DNA of 64,000 bases from Phytohabitans flavus (lineage in GTDB: Bacteria > Actinomycetota > Actinomycetes > Mycobacteriales > Micromonosporaceae), in the NCBI RefSeq assembly GCF_011764545.1, contig NZ_AP022870.1, forward strand, positions 5,440,001 to 5,504,000, given 5' to 3'. The notes beneath the pieces were generated by a model. The model searched no databases. It saw only the letters and a list, made by a program, of their open reading frames with translations, and had not been told where the DNA came from. The position numbers were made by a program, and so were the translations under genes. Below are positions 8,831 through 17,247 of this stretch, piece by piece (the stretch's first letter is position 1; every line of letters begins with the position of its first letter).

Positions 8831-8856
8831 GAAGCCCGCCCCGAAGGGCGGGCTTC
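8831..8856 (-). terminator. Intrinsic terminator of the glycerophosphodiesterase gene
   Basis: A perfect 11-bp stem (GAAGCCCGCCC / GGGCGGGCTTC) with a four-base loop. On the minus strand it follows the stop at 8872 by 15 bases and is followed by CGCTTTTCCC, a short T-run, as expected of a Rho-independent terminator. Confidence 0.8.
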
Positions 8857-8871
8857 CTGGGAGCGGGAACG

Positions 8872-10911
8872 TCAGCGGAGGCCGTTGCGGATCGCGACCG
8901 AGATGAGCGTGTCGGGGTCGTCGGAGATGATCCCGTCCACGCCCAGGTCGATCACGCGCTGAATGACCGCCGGGTCGTTGACCGTGTAAGGCACCACCTT
9001 GAGGTCGTACCGGTCCTGGAGCACCGGCACGGTCGGGCCGTGGAAGTAGGTCGGGTCGGTGCGCAGGTACCAGTCCGGGTTCTGCGCCGCGACCTGAGCC
9101 GGGTCGTGCACCTGCCAGTTGGACGAGACGGTGGCGGCACCCGCGGCGCGGACAAGCTTGCCCAGGTCGCGGTACTTCCACCAGTCAAGCCCACCGGTCC
9201 ACGGGCTCTTCACCTTCGAGTTGCCGTACACCGCCTGGAGCGAGCACTCGTCGGCGAGCGTCGAGCACTCGGCCGGGCCGTACTGCCAGACCAGCGCCAC
9301 CGTCTCGATCCGCCGGTCGAGCTTGCGGGACAGCAGGATCGTGCGCCAGTCGAACGACTGGATCGTCACCCGGTCCTCGAAGTCCGCCTTCTGGATCGCC
9401 TTCACCAGGAGCTTCGTGAAGACGTCGTACGGCGCGGTGTCGTTCGCGGTCGGGCTGATCTTGGTCTCGATGTTCATCCGGATGTCGTGCCGGCCGGAGG
9501 CCTTGACGAGCGCGAACACCTCGCCCAGCGTGGGGATCCGGGCACCCGGCGCCGCCACCTGCTGCGGGAACTCGGCCAGCGTCTTCGACCCGCAGTCGAT
9601 CGTCTTGATCTGCCGCAGGGTCAGGTCGTGCACCCGCTTGCCCACGTACGGGTACTCCGGGTCACCCGCGAACGCCGGCGCCGTGTCCTCGCAATGCGAG
9701 CCGTTGATCGTACGGTCGTGGATGACCACGAGCTGCCCGTCCTGCGTGACACCGGTGTCCAGCTCCAGCGTCGAGACAGCGCGGTTGGCGAGCGCGTACT
9801 CGAACGCGGGGAGCGTGTTCTCCGGCCGCACCGCGCGCGCACCCCGGTGGCCCTGGATGTCGAACGGCGACGTGTACCCGCGCGGAAGCTGGTACCCGCG
9901 CTGCGCGATCAGCCCGCGAAGCCGGTCGGGGTAGTCGGTGATGATGCCGTCCACACCGTCGTCGATGAGCTTGGCCATCGTCGGCAGGTCATCGATGGTC
10001 CACGGGATGACCTTGATGCCGTTGCGGTGGGCGTGGCGGACCATCTCCTTGGTCACGTACGGCTTGTAGCCGGGGTCGACCACCGAGCCGTTCTGCGGCG
10101 TGCCGTGCACCGGCGAGAAGGCGTACGCCCCGAAGCTCTTGATCGCCTTGATCGGGTCGCCACCGAAGTTGTCGATGTCGATGCCGCCCAGCCACGGCGA
10201 AGCGCCCGGCTGACCGGTCTGGAGGAAATCGATGTTCGTGAGCGCCACCACGGGGAGGCGCGGCTCGACCTGGCGCATGCGCATCAGCGCGCCCCAGTCG
10301 AAGCTCTGGATCGTGACCTGGCGCAGCAGCCCAGCGTTGCGGATCTCCCGCGCGGTCACCTGGACGAACTGCTCCCGCGGCGCCGTCTCGGTCGGCGCCC
10401 CGGCCTCCACCTTGGTCTCGATGTTGAGCTTCACACCGTCCGCGCGGTACCGCTTGACCAGCGCGAACACCTCGCTCAGCAGCGGCATCCGCGCGCCCGG
10501 CACGGCGAGCTGGCCAGGCTTGTCGGCCAGCGTCTTGCTGCCACAGTCGAGGGTGCGAACCTGGGCGAGGGTGAGCGTGTTGACGTACTTGCCCACGTAC
10601 GGGTACTCGGAGTCGCCCGGGGTGGCCGGGGCGGTGTCCGTGCACTTCGTACCGGTCACGCGACGGTCGTGGGTGACCACCGCCTGGCCGTCCTCGGTGA
10701 TCTGCACGTCCAGCTCCAGCGTGGTGACGCCGAGCTGGAGAGCGTTGCCGAAGGAAGCGAGCGTGTTCTCCACCCGCAGACCGAGCCCACCGCGGTGGGC
10801 CTGGACGTCGAACTCCGGTTTGTGCTTCGGGTGCGCCACAGCCGCGCCGGGCAGCGCCGTGACGGTCAGGCCCGCGGCCAGGGCCGCGAGCGCGATTCTC
10901 CTGGTTATCAC
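8872..10911 (-). CDS. Secreted glycerophosphodiester phosphodiesterase with two GDPD domains
   Basis: A 679-residue exported enzyme. A signal peptide (MITRRIALAALAAGL..., cut near AVAHP) precedes two complete GDPD domains in tandem. Each carries the HRG motif (AHRGGLGLRVENT near residue 39; GHRGARAVRPENT near 355), the ELD metal motif (TTLELDVQ; STLELDTG), the HDR motif and a C-terminal DGIITDYP/DGIISDDP barrel strand. GDPD enzymes hydrolyse glycerophosphodiesters to glycerol-3-phosphate and an alcohol and need a divalent metal. Both halves seem to keep their catalytic residues, suggesting duplication within the gene. A strong terminator follows the gene. Confidence 0.92.
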   Translation of the reverse strand: MITRRIALAALAAGLTVTALPGAAVAHPKHKPEFDVQAHRGGLGLRVENTLASFGNALQLGVTTLELDVQITEDGQAVVTHDRRVTGTKCTDTAPATPGDSEYPYVGKYVNTLTLAQVRTLDCGSKTLADKPGQLAVPGARMPLLSEVFALVKRYRADGVKLNIETKVEAGAPTETAPREQFVQVTAREIRNAGLLRQVTIQSFDWGALMRMRQVEPRLPVVALTNIDFLQTGQPGASPWLGGIDIDNFGGDPIKAIKSFGAYAFSPVHGTPQNGSVVDPGYKPYVTKEMVRHAHRNGIKVIPWTIDDLPTMAKLIDDGVDGIITDYPDRLRGLIAQRGYQLPRGYTSPFDIQGHRGARAVRPENTLPAFEYALANRAVSTLELDTGVTQDGQLVVIHDRTINGSHCEDTAPAFAGDPEYPYVGKRVHDLTLRQIKTIDCGSKTLAEFPQQVAAPGARIPTLGEVFALVKASGRHDIRMNIETKISPTANDTAPYDVFTKLLVKAIQKADFEDRVTIQSFDWRTILLSRKLDRRIETVALVWQYGPAECSTLADECSLQAVYGNSKVKSPWTGGLDWWKYRDLGKLVRAAGAATVSSNWQVHDPAQVAAQNPDWYLRTDPTYFHGPTVPVLQDRYDLKVVPYTVNDPAVIQRVIDLGVDGIISDDPDTLISVAIRNGLR

Positions 10912-10968
10912 GGGCGTGATCGTCGCGAAGCGGAGCAGCCTTGGCGCGTGCGCGGGGTGAACAAGAAG

Positions 10969-11862
10969 CTAACTACTACAGCTACGGCCGTTGATCGCGC
11001 ATCCGGTGGGCTCGCCGGCCAGCAGTCCCGGCACCTCGAACGTGAACGCGACCGACCCGCCGGCCACAAGCTCGCGATTGCCGGGCAGCGGCGTGAACGT
11101 CACCAGCTCGCCCTCCTGCCGCGCGTCCGCCCCCGTCACACTGTCCACTTTCTGTCCAGTGGGGAGGCTGAGCGTCACGGTCCAGCCGTCGGCCGCGCCC
11201 TTGCCCTGGTTGGCGATGGTGACCTGGCCGCGGTAGCCGGTGAGCCCGAGCAGGCCGGTATTCGCCTCGCGGGAGTAGCGCGCGACAAGGTCGGCCGGCA
11301 CGGGCGGCGCGCTGGACGCCTCGGGCGTGGGCGGCGCGCTGCTGACCGCCGCCGCGCCGTCTCCAGTGGACGGATCGGCGCCGCCGCTCGGTGCCGCGTC
11401 CGGCGTTGGCTCGGCGCTCGGCCCCGCTGCCCCGGGCGCGCTCTGTGTGGGCTCGGCGGACACCGTCGGGCCCTGCTCCCCCGCCGTCTCCACCGGCGGC
11501 AGCGGCAGCCGCACCGCTCCGGTGGGCGGCCGGCTGGCCATCAGAACGGCATAAGCTCCGCCGACGATGGCCACCGCGGCCACCAGCACGAACGCGACCG
11601 CAAGACCCACTTCCGTGCGGCTCCACGGTGGTCGCCCTTGCTTTTTCGATACGCGGAACGGCGCCCCGGTCGCCGGCGATCCGTGCCCTCCGTGGCCTCG
11701 ATCCGGGTGCGATGGCGTCGGCGGCTCCGCCGCGTGGTCCTGCGCGGTCATGCTGTCGTCGAACTGCTGAAGCTCGGCGACATACCCCATCACGCCGGCG
11801 TCGCGCTGCCGCGGGAGCGACGCGTCGACCGCCTCGTGCGTCCCGGTGCGATCAGCCGTCAC
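10969..11862 (-). CDS. Membrane-anchored protein with C-terminal CBM2-like domain
   Basis: A 297-residue protein. About 80 cytoplasmic residues precede one membrane segment (GLAVAFVLVAAVAIVGGAYAV, near residues 85-105). Outside comes a long Pro/Ser/Ala-rich stalk (about 110-190) and then a domain resembling the bacterial type cellulose-binding module CBM2: GYRGQVTIANQGKGAADGWTVTL, two tryptophan/aromatic positions, and a C-terminal CAING motif with a cysteine. No catalytic domain is present. It may hold cells or sugars at the surface; the GH6-CBM2 cellulase 1 kb away fits a polysaccharide theme. Exact ligand unknown. Confidence 0.75.
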   Translation of the reverse strand: MTADRTGTHEAVDASLPRQRDAGVMGYVAELQQFDDSMTAQDHAAEPPTPSHPDRGHGGHGSPATGAPFRVSKKQGRPPWSRTEVGLAVAFVLVAAVAIVGGAYAVLMASRPPTGAVRLPLPPVETAGEQGPTVSAEPTQSAPGAAGPSAEPTPDAAPSGGADPSTGDGAAAVSSAPPTPEASSAPPVPADLVARYSREANTGLLGLTGYRGQVTIANQGKGAADGWTVTLSLPTGQKVDSVTGADARQEGELVTFTPLPGNRELVAGGSVAFTFEVPGLLAGEPTGCAINGRSCSS

Positions 11863-11938
11863 GCCGCGACTATATGCGTGCCGCTCATATCGGGCGCAAC
11901 CCCCTAATCCCTAGTCCTGAATCCCTGGTCGTGCGGGA

Positions 11939-12292
11939 TTACCAGCAGAGGCAGAACGGGTGGCCGGCGGGATCCGCGTAGACCCGGAAGGTGACCTTTC
12001 CCTCCGGCGTCGGCAGCGGGCGCGCGCCCAGCGCCAGCGCCTTGGGCTCCGCCTCGTCGATGTCGTCGACCGTGATGTCGAGGTGGAACTGCTGCGGGAA
12101 CGCCGGGTCGGGCCAGCGCGGCGGGACGTGGTCGGGCGCCTCCTGGAAGCTCAGCGTGGTCACGCCGTCGCTGATGTCGACCCAGTCGCGGTCGTCGCTG
12201 GTGATCGGCATACCGAGCAGCTCGGAGTAGAAGCCAGCCAGCACGTGCGGATCGGGGCAGTCGAGCACCACTGAGGACAGGCGACCGATCAT
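11939..12292 (-). CDS. VOC-family (glyoxalase/bleomycin-resistance fold) protein
   Basis: A 117-residue protein with the two-repeat VOC pattern: LSSVVLDCPDPHVLAGFYSELLGM in the first half and FHLDITVDDIDEAEPKALALGA in the second, ending with the common YADPAGHPFCLCW. The His near residue 70 and acidic positions could bind a metal. The ATG at 12292 has an AAGGAG site six bases upstream; another ATG five codons earlier is possible. VOC proteins act in detoxification or as dioxygenases, and this one cannot be assigned a substrate. It is divergent from the STAS gene. Confidence 0.85.
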   Translation of the reverse strand: MIGRLSSVVLDCPDPHVLAGFYSELLGMPITSDDRDWVDISDGVTTLSFQEAPDHVPPRWPDPAFPQQFHLDITVDDIDEAEPKALALGARPLPTPEGKVTFRVYADPAGHPFCLCW

Positions 12293-12464
12293 GATGCGCT
12301 CCTTCATGGGGGTTTTCCTCGGCCGTCCGATCCTGCTCCACAGGTACGACAGTTTCGGGATTGGTGTGATCGTTGCCGTACGGTGACCGTTTGCCGATGT
12401 GCACGTGAAATCCCACCGCACTACCGTGTCCACTAGGCGATACCCCGCGTTGGGAGGGCACGGC

Positions 12465-12785
12465 GTGGTCGGAGCCTTGGTCCGCACTCGCGTGGCGAGC
12501 AACGGCACTATGGTCGTGCAGGTGCGCGGCCATGTCAGCGAGGCTGCCACTGTGCAGCTCCGGCGTGCGCTCCTGCACGCCCTGCTCCGGGTCCGCGCGG
12601 GCCGCCTTGTCGTCGACCTACGCCACGCCGGCTGGGTCGACCCGCTCGGCGTGGGTGCCGTGGTCGCCGGCTGCCAGGTCGCGAGCGACAGGTCCGTCTC
12701 GGTGGTCGTGCACCGCCCCACGCACGGCGTGGCCCGCCGCCTAGAGGCCGCCGGCCTGCCCGAGAAGGCCCTCCTGCGCCGCTAG
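12465..12785 (+). CDS. STAS-domain protein (anti-sigma factor antagonist-like)
   Basis: A 106-residue protein that is essentially one STAS domain: a first strand (MVVQVRGHVSEAATVQLRRAL), the strand-loop-helix around VVDLRHAGWVDPLGVGAVV, and a final helix (GVARRLEAAGL). In anti-anti-sigma factors a Ser/Thr is phosphorylated in the D-x-S-x-x-G loop; here that loop reads WVDPLGVG with no clear Ser, so control by phosphorylation is doubtful. The GTG start was chosen because GGGAGG lies seven bases upstream. A T-rich terminator ends the transcript. Confidence 0.75.
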   Translation: MVGALVRTRVASNGTMVVQVRGHVSEAATVQLRRALLHALLRVRAGRLVVDLRHAGWVDPLGVGAVVAGCQVASDRSVSVVVHRPTHGVARRLEAAGLPEKALLRR

Positions 12786-12798
12786 CCTAGCAGGCGTC

Positions 12799-12819
12799 AT
12801 CGACCTTCGTCGATTTTTT
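12799..12819 (+). terminator. Intrinsic terminator after the STAS gene
   Basis: A six-bp stem (ATCGAC / GTCGAT) with a CTTC loop runs directly into a six-T tract. It lies 14 bases after the stop codon and insulates the cellulase gene downstream. Confidence 0.75.
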
Positions 12820-12892
12820 CGAAACGCGGGAAGCCGGTTCGACGCGGGGTCTTCACATCCGCGCAACATACCCGTACGGTAATCGATGTCCA

Positions 12893-12906
12893 TGGGAGCG
12901 CTTCCA
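12893..12906. promoter_or_regulatory. CebR-like operator upstream of cellulase
   Basis: TGGGAGCGCTTCCA matches the 14-bp palindrome TGGGAGCGCTCCCA bound by the LacI-family cellobiose repressor CebR of Streptomyces at 13 of 14 positions. It lies 33 bases before the chosen start of the GH6 gene, in a normal position for a repressor site. That cellobiose would relieve repression is inferred from the known regulator; no cebR gene is in the window. Confidence 0.7.
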
Positions 12907-12939
12907 ACGAGGAAGCTCTATGCCGGGAAGGAGTCCCGC

Positions 12940-14340
12940 ATGCGCAGGAGATCCGCGCTCTCCGCCATCGGCGCGGCCGCCGCCGCAGCGCTAGCCACGG
13001 CGACGGTGGTCGGTGTCGGGCTGCTGCAGCCCCAAGCCGCGTCGGCCGCCGATTCCGTGTTCTATGTGGATCCGGAGACCAACGCGGCCCGCTGGGTCGC
13101 CGCCAACCCCAACGACTCGAAGGCCGCCGTGATCCGCGACCGGATCGCGAGCGTGCCCCAGGCTCGCTGGTTCACCACCACCAACACCTCGGCTGTACGC
13201 GGGCAGGTGAACACCTTCGTCGGTGCCGCCGCCGCGGCCGGCAAGATCCCGATTCTCGTTGTCTACAACGTGCCCAACCGCGACTGCGGCGGCGCGAGCT
13301 CCGGCGGCGCGCCAAGCCACCAGGCGTACCGCGCGTGGGTGGACGAGGTCGCGGCCGGGCTCGCCAACCGCCCGGCGTACATCGTCCTCGAGCCCGATGT
13401 GCTCGCCCTCATGAGCGACTGCCAGAGCGCCGCCCAGCAGGCGGAGACGTCCGCCTCGATGGCGTACGCGGGCAAGCGCCTCAAGGCCGGCTCGTCGCAG
13501 GCCCGGGTCTACTTCGACGCGGCGCACTCGGCCTGGCTCTCGGCCAGCGAGATGGCACGCCGCCTGGTCGCCGCCGACATCGCCAACAGCGCGGACGGCA
13601 TCTCGCTCAATGTCTCCAACTACCGGGCCAACTCGGAGCTCATCTCGTACGGCAAGGCCGTCATCGCGGCCACCGGCCGGAGCAGCCTCAAGATGGTCCT
13701 CGACACGAGCCGCAACGGCAACGGGCCGGCCGGCTCGGAGTGGTGCGACCCGCCGGGGCGCGCGATCGGCATCCCCAGCACCAACAGCACCGGTGACGCC
13801 GCGGTCGACGCGTTCCTCTGGGTCAAGCTGCCGGGCGAGGCGGACGGCTGCATCGCCGGCGCGGGTCAGTTCGTCCCGCAGCGGGCGTACGACCTGGCGA
13901 TCGCCGCCGGACCGGTCACCACGCCGCCGACCACCCGGCCACCCACGACCCCGCCCACGACTCCCCCGACGACCCCGCCCACCACGCCCCCGACGACCGG
14001 GCCGACCACGGGGCCACCGCCCACCACGGCGCCGCCCGGCACGTGTGGCGTGGTCTTCGTGCCCAACCAGTGGACCGGTGGCTTCACCACCGACGTGCGG
14101 ATCACCAACCGCGGCGCGGCGGTGACGAGCTGGACGCTGCGGTTCACGGTGGGCTCGGGCGTGCGCCTCACCAACGGCTGGAACGGCACCTGGAGCCAGT
14201 CCGGCACCCAGATCACCGTCACCAACGCCGGCTGGAACGGCAGCATCCCGAGCGGTGGCACGGTCAGCACCGGCTTCCAGGGCACCGGCACCCTGGGCAC
14301 ACCGACCGGAATCACCTTGAACGGCACGGCCTGCACCTGA
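12940..14340 (+). CDS. Secreted GH6 cellulase with C-terminal CBM2
   Basis: A 466-residue exported enzyme. A signal peptide (MRRRSALSAIGAAAAAAL..., cut near ASAAD at about 37) leads into a glycoside hydrolase family 6 domain (about 40-315) with the catalytic-acid region YNVPNRDCGGASSGG, the YIVLEPDVLAL motif and the CDPPGRAIG loop. A Thr/Pro linker of PPTT repeats (about 320-360) joins a CBM2 module with paired cysteines (GTCGVVF...GTACT) and surface Trp residues. GH6 enzymes cut beta-1,4-glucans with inversion. The ATG at 12940 has a GGAAGGAG site and sits downstream of the CebR-like operator; an upstream in-frame ATG would place that operator inside the gene. Confidence 0.93.
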   Translation: MRRRSALSAIGAAAAAALATATVVGVGLLQPQAASAADSVFYVDPETNAARWVAANPNDSKAAVIRDRIASVPQARWFTTTNTSAVRGQVNTFVGAAAAAGKIPILVVYNVPNRDCGGASSGGAPSHQAYRAWVDEVAAGLANRPAYIVLEPDVLALMSDCQSAAQQAETSASMAYAGKRLKAGSSQARVYFDAAHSAWLSASEMARRLVAADIANSADGISLNVSNYRANSELISYGKAVIAATGRSSLKMVLDTSRNGNGPAGSEWCDPPGRAIGIPSTNSTGDAAVDAFLWVKLPGEADGCIAGAGQFVPQRAYDLAIAAGPVTTPPTTRPPTTPPTTPPTTPPTTPPTTGPTTGPPPTTAPPGTCGVVFVPNQWTGGFTTDVRITNRGAAVTSWTLRFTVGSGVRLTNGWNGTWSQSGTQITVTNAGWNGSIPSGGTVSTGFQGTGTLGTPTGITLNGTACT

Positions 14341-14359
14341 CGTACCACCCCTCCTGATG

Positions 14360-14392
14360 GGTGGCCCCGCGCGGGTGTGGCGCGGGGCCACC
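14360..14392 (+). terminator. Strong hairpin after cellulase gene
   Basis: A perfect 13-bp GC stem (GGTGGCCCCGCGC / GCGCGGGGCCACC) with a seven-base loop begins 20 bases after the cellulase stop. There is no T-run, as is common for actinomycete terminators. Confidence 0.7.
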
Positions 14393-14462
14393 CTCCAGGT
14401 CCCCCTAGATTGCCCCCTTTCCTCTAGATAAGCCGGTTTCCTCCAGATAGGACGGTGCCGAC

Positions 14463-15056
14463 ATGACCGCCGACCTGACCACCGCCACGGATCCCCTCGC
14501 GCCGCCCCCGCGCCGCCGCAACCGGGCCCGGTGGATCGCCGTCGCGGTGGTGGTGGTCGCCGCCGCCGTGCTGGCGGTGCTGCTGCGGGTCGCCGGCTCC
14601 GGTGGCCCGTCCCGCCCGCCGACCCTGGAAAACCAGCTCTCCGACCGGATCGTCGCGATCATGGAGCAGGCCACGCCGACAGATCACCACCAGCACGGCC
14701 ACGGCAGCATCGGCGAGGTCAAGGGCCAGGTGCTGTGTGCGGCGAAGACGCTCGGCTTCGAGCCGGCCGGCGCGAAGACGGTGGCCGAGGTCCGCATCGT
14801 GTACGGGTACCACCTGTGCGCGGTCGTCGAGCCGGGCCGGGCGTGGGACTTCGCCCAGAAGCTCTCCGGCCCGATGTCGGTACAGCTCACCGAGCCACCG
14901 GTGGTCAAGGTCGCCGAGGGTGGCGAGGGCTTCCAGGACCGGGTCCGCGAGATCATCCCGCCGCCGTACCAGGAGGCGGCGCTCCAGGAGCTCCTCGACG
15001 AAGACCAGATGCGCGACCTGCGCGAGCGGTTCGACAAGGCGTTCAGCAAGGTCTGA
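14463..15056 (+). CDS. Hypothetical single-pass membrane protein
   Basis: A 197-residue protein. A short Pro/Arg-rich cytoplasmic start is followed by one clear membrane segment (WIAVAVVVVAAAVLAVLL, about residues 24-42) and an extracytoplasmic domain. That domain has a His-rich patch (TDHHQHGHG near residue 80), two cysteines about 28 residues apart (VLCAAK and YHLCAVV) that could form a disulfide, and a charged helical C-terminus. No family recognised. Metal binding by the His patch is only a suggestion. It starts after the cellulase hairpin and converges on the dehydrogenase gene. Confidence 0.65.
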   Translation: MTADLTTATDPLAPPPRRRNRARWIAVAVVVVAAAVLAVLLRVAGSGGPSRPPTLENQLSDRIVAIMEQATPTDHHQHGHGSIGEVKGQVLCAAKTLGFEPAGAKTVAEVRIVYGYHLCAVVEPGRAWDFAQKLSGPMSVQLTEPPVVKVAEGGEGFQDRVREIIPPPYQEAALQELLDEDQMRDLRERFDKAFSKV

Positions 15057-15074
15057 CCGCTCCCGCTGCGCGGG

Positions 15075-16259
15075 CTACGGCTGGAGAAGGATCTTCACGG
15101 CGCCGTCCCGCTTCTTCTGGAACATGTCGTACGCGCGGGCGGCCTCGGCCAGCGGCATGTGGTGGGTAGCGAAGGTATCCACGCCGAGCGGGTCGTCGTC
15201 CCGGGCGAGCAGCGGCACGAGGTCGTCCACCCACCGCTTGACGTTCGCCTGGCCCATCCGTACCTGTACCTGCTTGTCGAAGAGCGTGAGGATCGGCAGC
15301 GGGTCGGCCATGCCACCGTACGAGCCGATCAGCGAGACAGTGCCGCCGCGGCGCACGATGTCGATCGCGGAGTACAGGGCGGTCAGGCCGTCCACGCCGG
15401 CGCGTTCCATCGCCTTGGCCGCCAGCATGTCGGGGAGCAGGCCGGCCACCTGCTGTACGAGCCTGGCACCCGTGGAGCCGTGGGTCTCCATGCCGACCGC
15501 GTCGATGACGGCGTCGGGACCGCGGCCGCCGGTACGGTCCCGGATCTCGCCGACCAGGTCGTCGGTCTCGCGCAGGTCGATCACCTCGATGCCACGGTCG
15601 CGGGCGCGTTCCAAGCGTGCGGGCACGAGGTCGACGCCGATCACCCGGCCGGCGCCGCGGAAGGTGGCGATGCGGGCGGCCATGTCGCCGATCGGGCCGA
15701 GGCCGAGCACGACGAGGCTGCCGCCGTCCGGGATGCCCGCGTACTCGACTCCCTGCCACGCCGTCGGCAGCACATCCGACAGGTACACGAAACGGTCGTC
15801 CGGCATGCCCTGCGGCACCTTGATCGGCATGTACTGGGACTGCGGCACGCGCAGGTACTCCGCCTGGCCGCCGGGCACCCCGCCGTACAGCCTCGTGTAG
15901 CCGAAGCGCGCGGCGCCCATCCCGTGCTCCCGCACCTGCGTGGTCTCGCACTGGCTCTGCAAGCCCTCGCGGCACATGTGGCAGTACCCGCAGCAGATCT
16001 GGAGCGGGACCACCACGCGGTCCCCGGGCGCGACCGTGCGTACCTCCGGCCCAGCCTCCTCCACGATCCCCATCGACTCGTGCCCGAGGATGTCCCCCTC
16101 GCTCATGAAAGGCCCCAGCACCTCGTACAGGTGCAGGTCCGAGCCGCAGATCCCGGCCGACGTGATCCGGACGATCGCGTCGGTGGGTTCCTGGATCTTC
16201 GGGTCGGGGACGTTGTCCACACTCACGTCCCGCCGGCCCTGCCAGGTCACAGCTCGCAT
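15075..16259 (-). CDS. Zinc-dependent alcohol dehydrogenase (MDR family)
   Basis: A 394-residue medium-chain dehydrogenase. The catalytic zinc site is in the AGICGSDLH motif (near residue 35) and the GHE motif (GHESMGIV near 60); the structural zinc cysteines lie in CCGYCHMCREGLQSQC. The Rossmann motif VLGLGPIGDMAA near residue 180 binds NAD(P). The layout, with long inserts, resembles the glutathione-independent formaldehyde dehydrogenase-like and threonine dehydrogenase-like branches. Substrate unknown. It starts 29 bases after the end of the LigD-polymerase gene on the same strand, suggesting one transcript. Confidence 0.88.
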   Translation of the reverse strand: MRAVTWQGRRDVSVDNVPDPKIQEPTDAIVRITSAGICGSDLHLYEVLGPFMSEGDILGHESMGIVEEAGPEVRTVAPGDRVVVPLQICCGYCHMCREGLQSQCETTQVREHGMGAARFGYTRLYGGVPGGQAEYLRVPQSQYMPIKVPQGMPDDRFVYLSDVLPTAWQGVEYAGIPDGGSLVVLGLGPIGDMAARIATFRGAGRVIGVDLVPARLERARDRGIEVIDLRETDDLVGEIRDRTGGRGPDAVIDAVGMETHGSTGARLVQQVAGLLPDMLAAKAMERAGVDGLTALYSAIDIVRRGGTVSLIGSYGGMADPLPILTLFDKQVQVRMGQANVKRWVDDLVPLLARDDDPLGVDTFATHHMPLAEAARAYDMFQKKRDGAVKILLQP

Positions 16260-16288
16260 GCCCACGGGGCTTCCCCCGGCGGTACCCC

Positions 16289-17244
16289 TCAAACCCCCTC
16301 GCGACGGGCGCGGGCCCGGCGCTTGCCCTCGTGCATCGCCTGCACGCGGGCGATGGGGATCGCGTGGCCCTCCTCGACGAGATCGTCGGGAAGCCGTTGC
16401 GGCGCGGGCATCCGCTCGGCCCACGGGTCGGCGTCGCCGAGCAGCCCGACGGCGGTGTGGATATTGAAGTCGGCGGGCTTGACCCGGTCGAGATCCTCCC
16501 AGGCGACCGGGAACGACACCGGCAGGCCGGGACGCAGCCGCGGGCTGTACGCCGCCACGACCGTCGCGCCACCGGCCCTTGTGGAGTCGAGGAAGACCTT
16601 GCCGGCCCGGTCCTCCTTGATGAACGCGGTCGTCGCGACCTCCGGGTCGATCCGCTCGGCGCGGGCCGCGAGCGCGCGGGTGGCGGCGGCGACATCCATG
16701 ATGTTCACGGACTCGTCGACCGGTACGAAGATGTGCACGCCCTTCGAACCGCTCGTCTTCACGGCGCCCTCGAGCCCGGTGTCCGCGAGCGCCTGCCGCA
16801 CCAGGTGGGCGGCGGCCACAACCTGGTCGAACGCGTCACCCTCCGGCGGGTCGAGGTCGAGGATGAGGTCGGTGACCGCGTCCCACCGCTCGGCGCGCAT
16901 GAGCGCCGGGTGGTACTCGATCGCCCGCTGGTTGCCGAACCACAGGAGCGTGCGGCGATCGTTGCAGAGCGCGTAGTGCACCTCGCGCTTGGACGCGTCC
17001 GCCCAGCGAGTCACGGTCCGGACCCAGTCAGGCGTGTACTTGGGGACGTTCTTCTGCATGAACGCGTCCTGCCCGCGCAGGATCCTGATCACCGAGAGCG
17101 GCCGGTCGTGCAGCATCGGGATGATGCGGTCGCGCATCGCGTCGAGATAGTCGACGAGCTGCCGCTTGGTGGCGCCGGCCCCTCGAACAGCTGCTGGTCC
17201 AGGTTGGTCAGTGCGACGCCGTCCCGCTCCTCGTCAGCTGCCAT
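16289..17244 (-). pseudogene. ligD: LigD-type DNA primase/polymerase domain protein, frameshift near the N-terminus
   Basis: From 17137 the frame is open for 282 residues and carries the LigD polymerase (archaeo-eukaryotic primase) core: DLILDLDPPEGD with the catalytic aspartates, KTSGSKGVHIFVPV and SFPVAWEDL. The family has about 35 more N-terminal residues. These are found from an ATG at 17244 (MAADEERDGVALTNLDQQLF...), but a missing base in the four-C run at 17179-17182 separates the two frames; one more base would join them through ATKRQLVDYLDAMRDR. The protein may therefore be intact in the real genome. It acts in non-homologous end joining; no ligase or Ku gene is seen here. The GDPD gene ends 4 bases upstream. 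Confidence 0.82.
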
Positions 17245-17247
17245 ACC

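Noticed and set aside
8746..11907. Open frame of 1053 codons on the plus strand
   Set aside because: Antisense to the double-domain glycerophosphodiesterase and CBM2 protein genes; the product is low-complexity.
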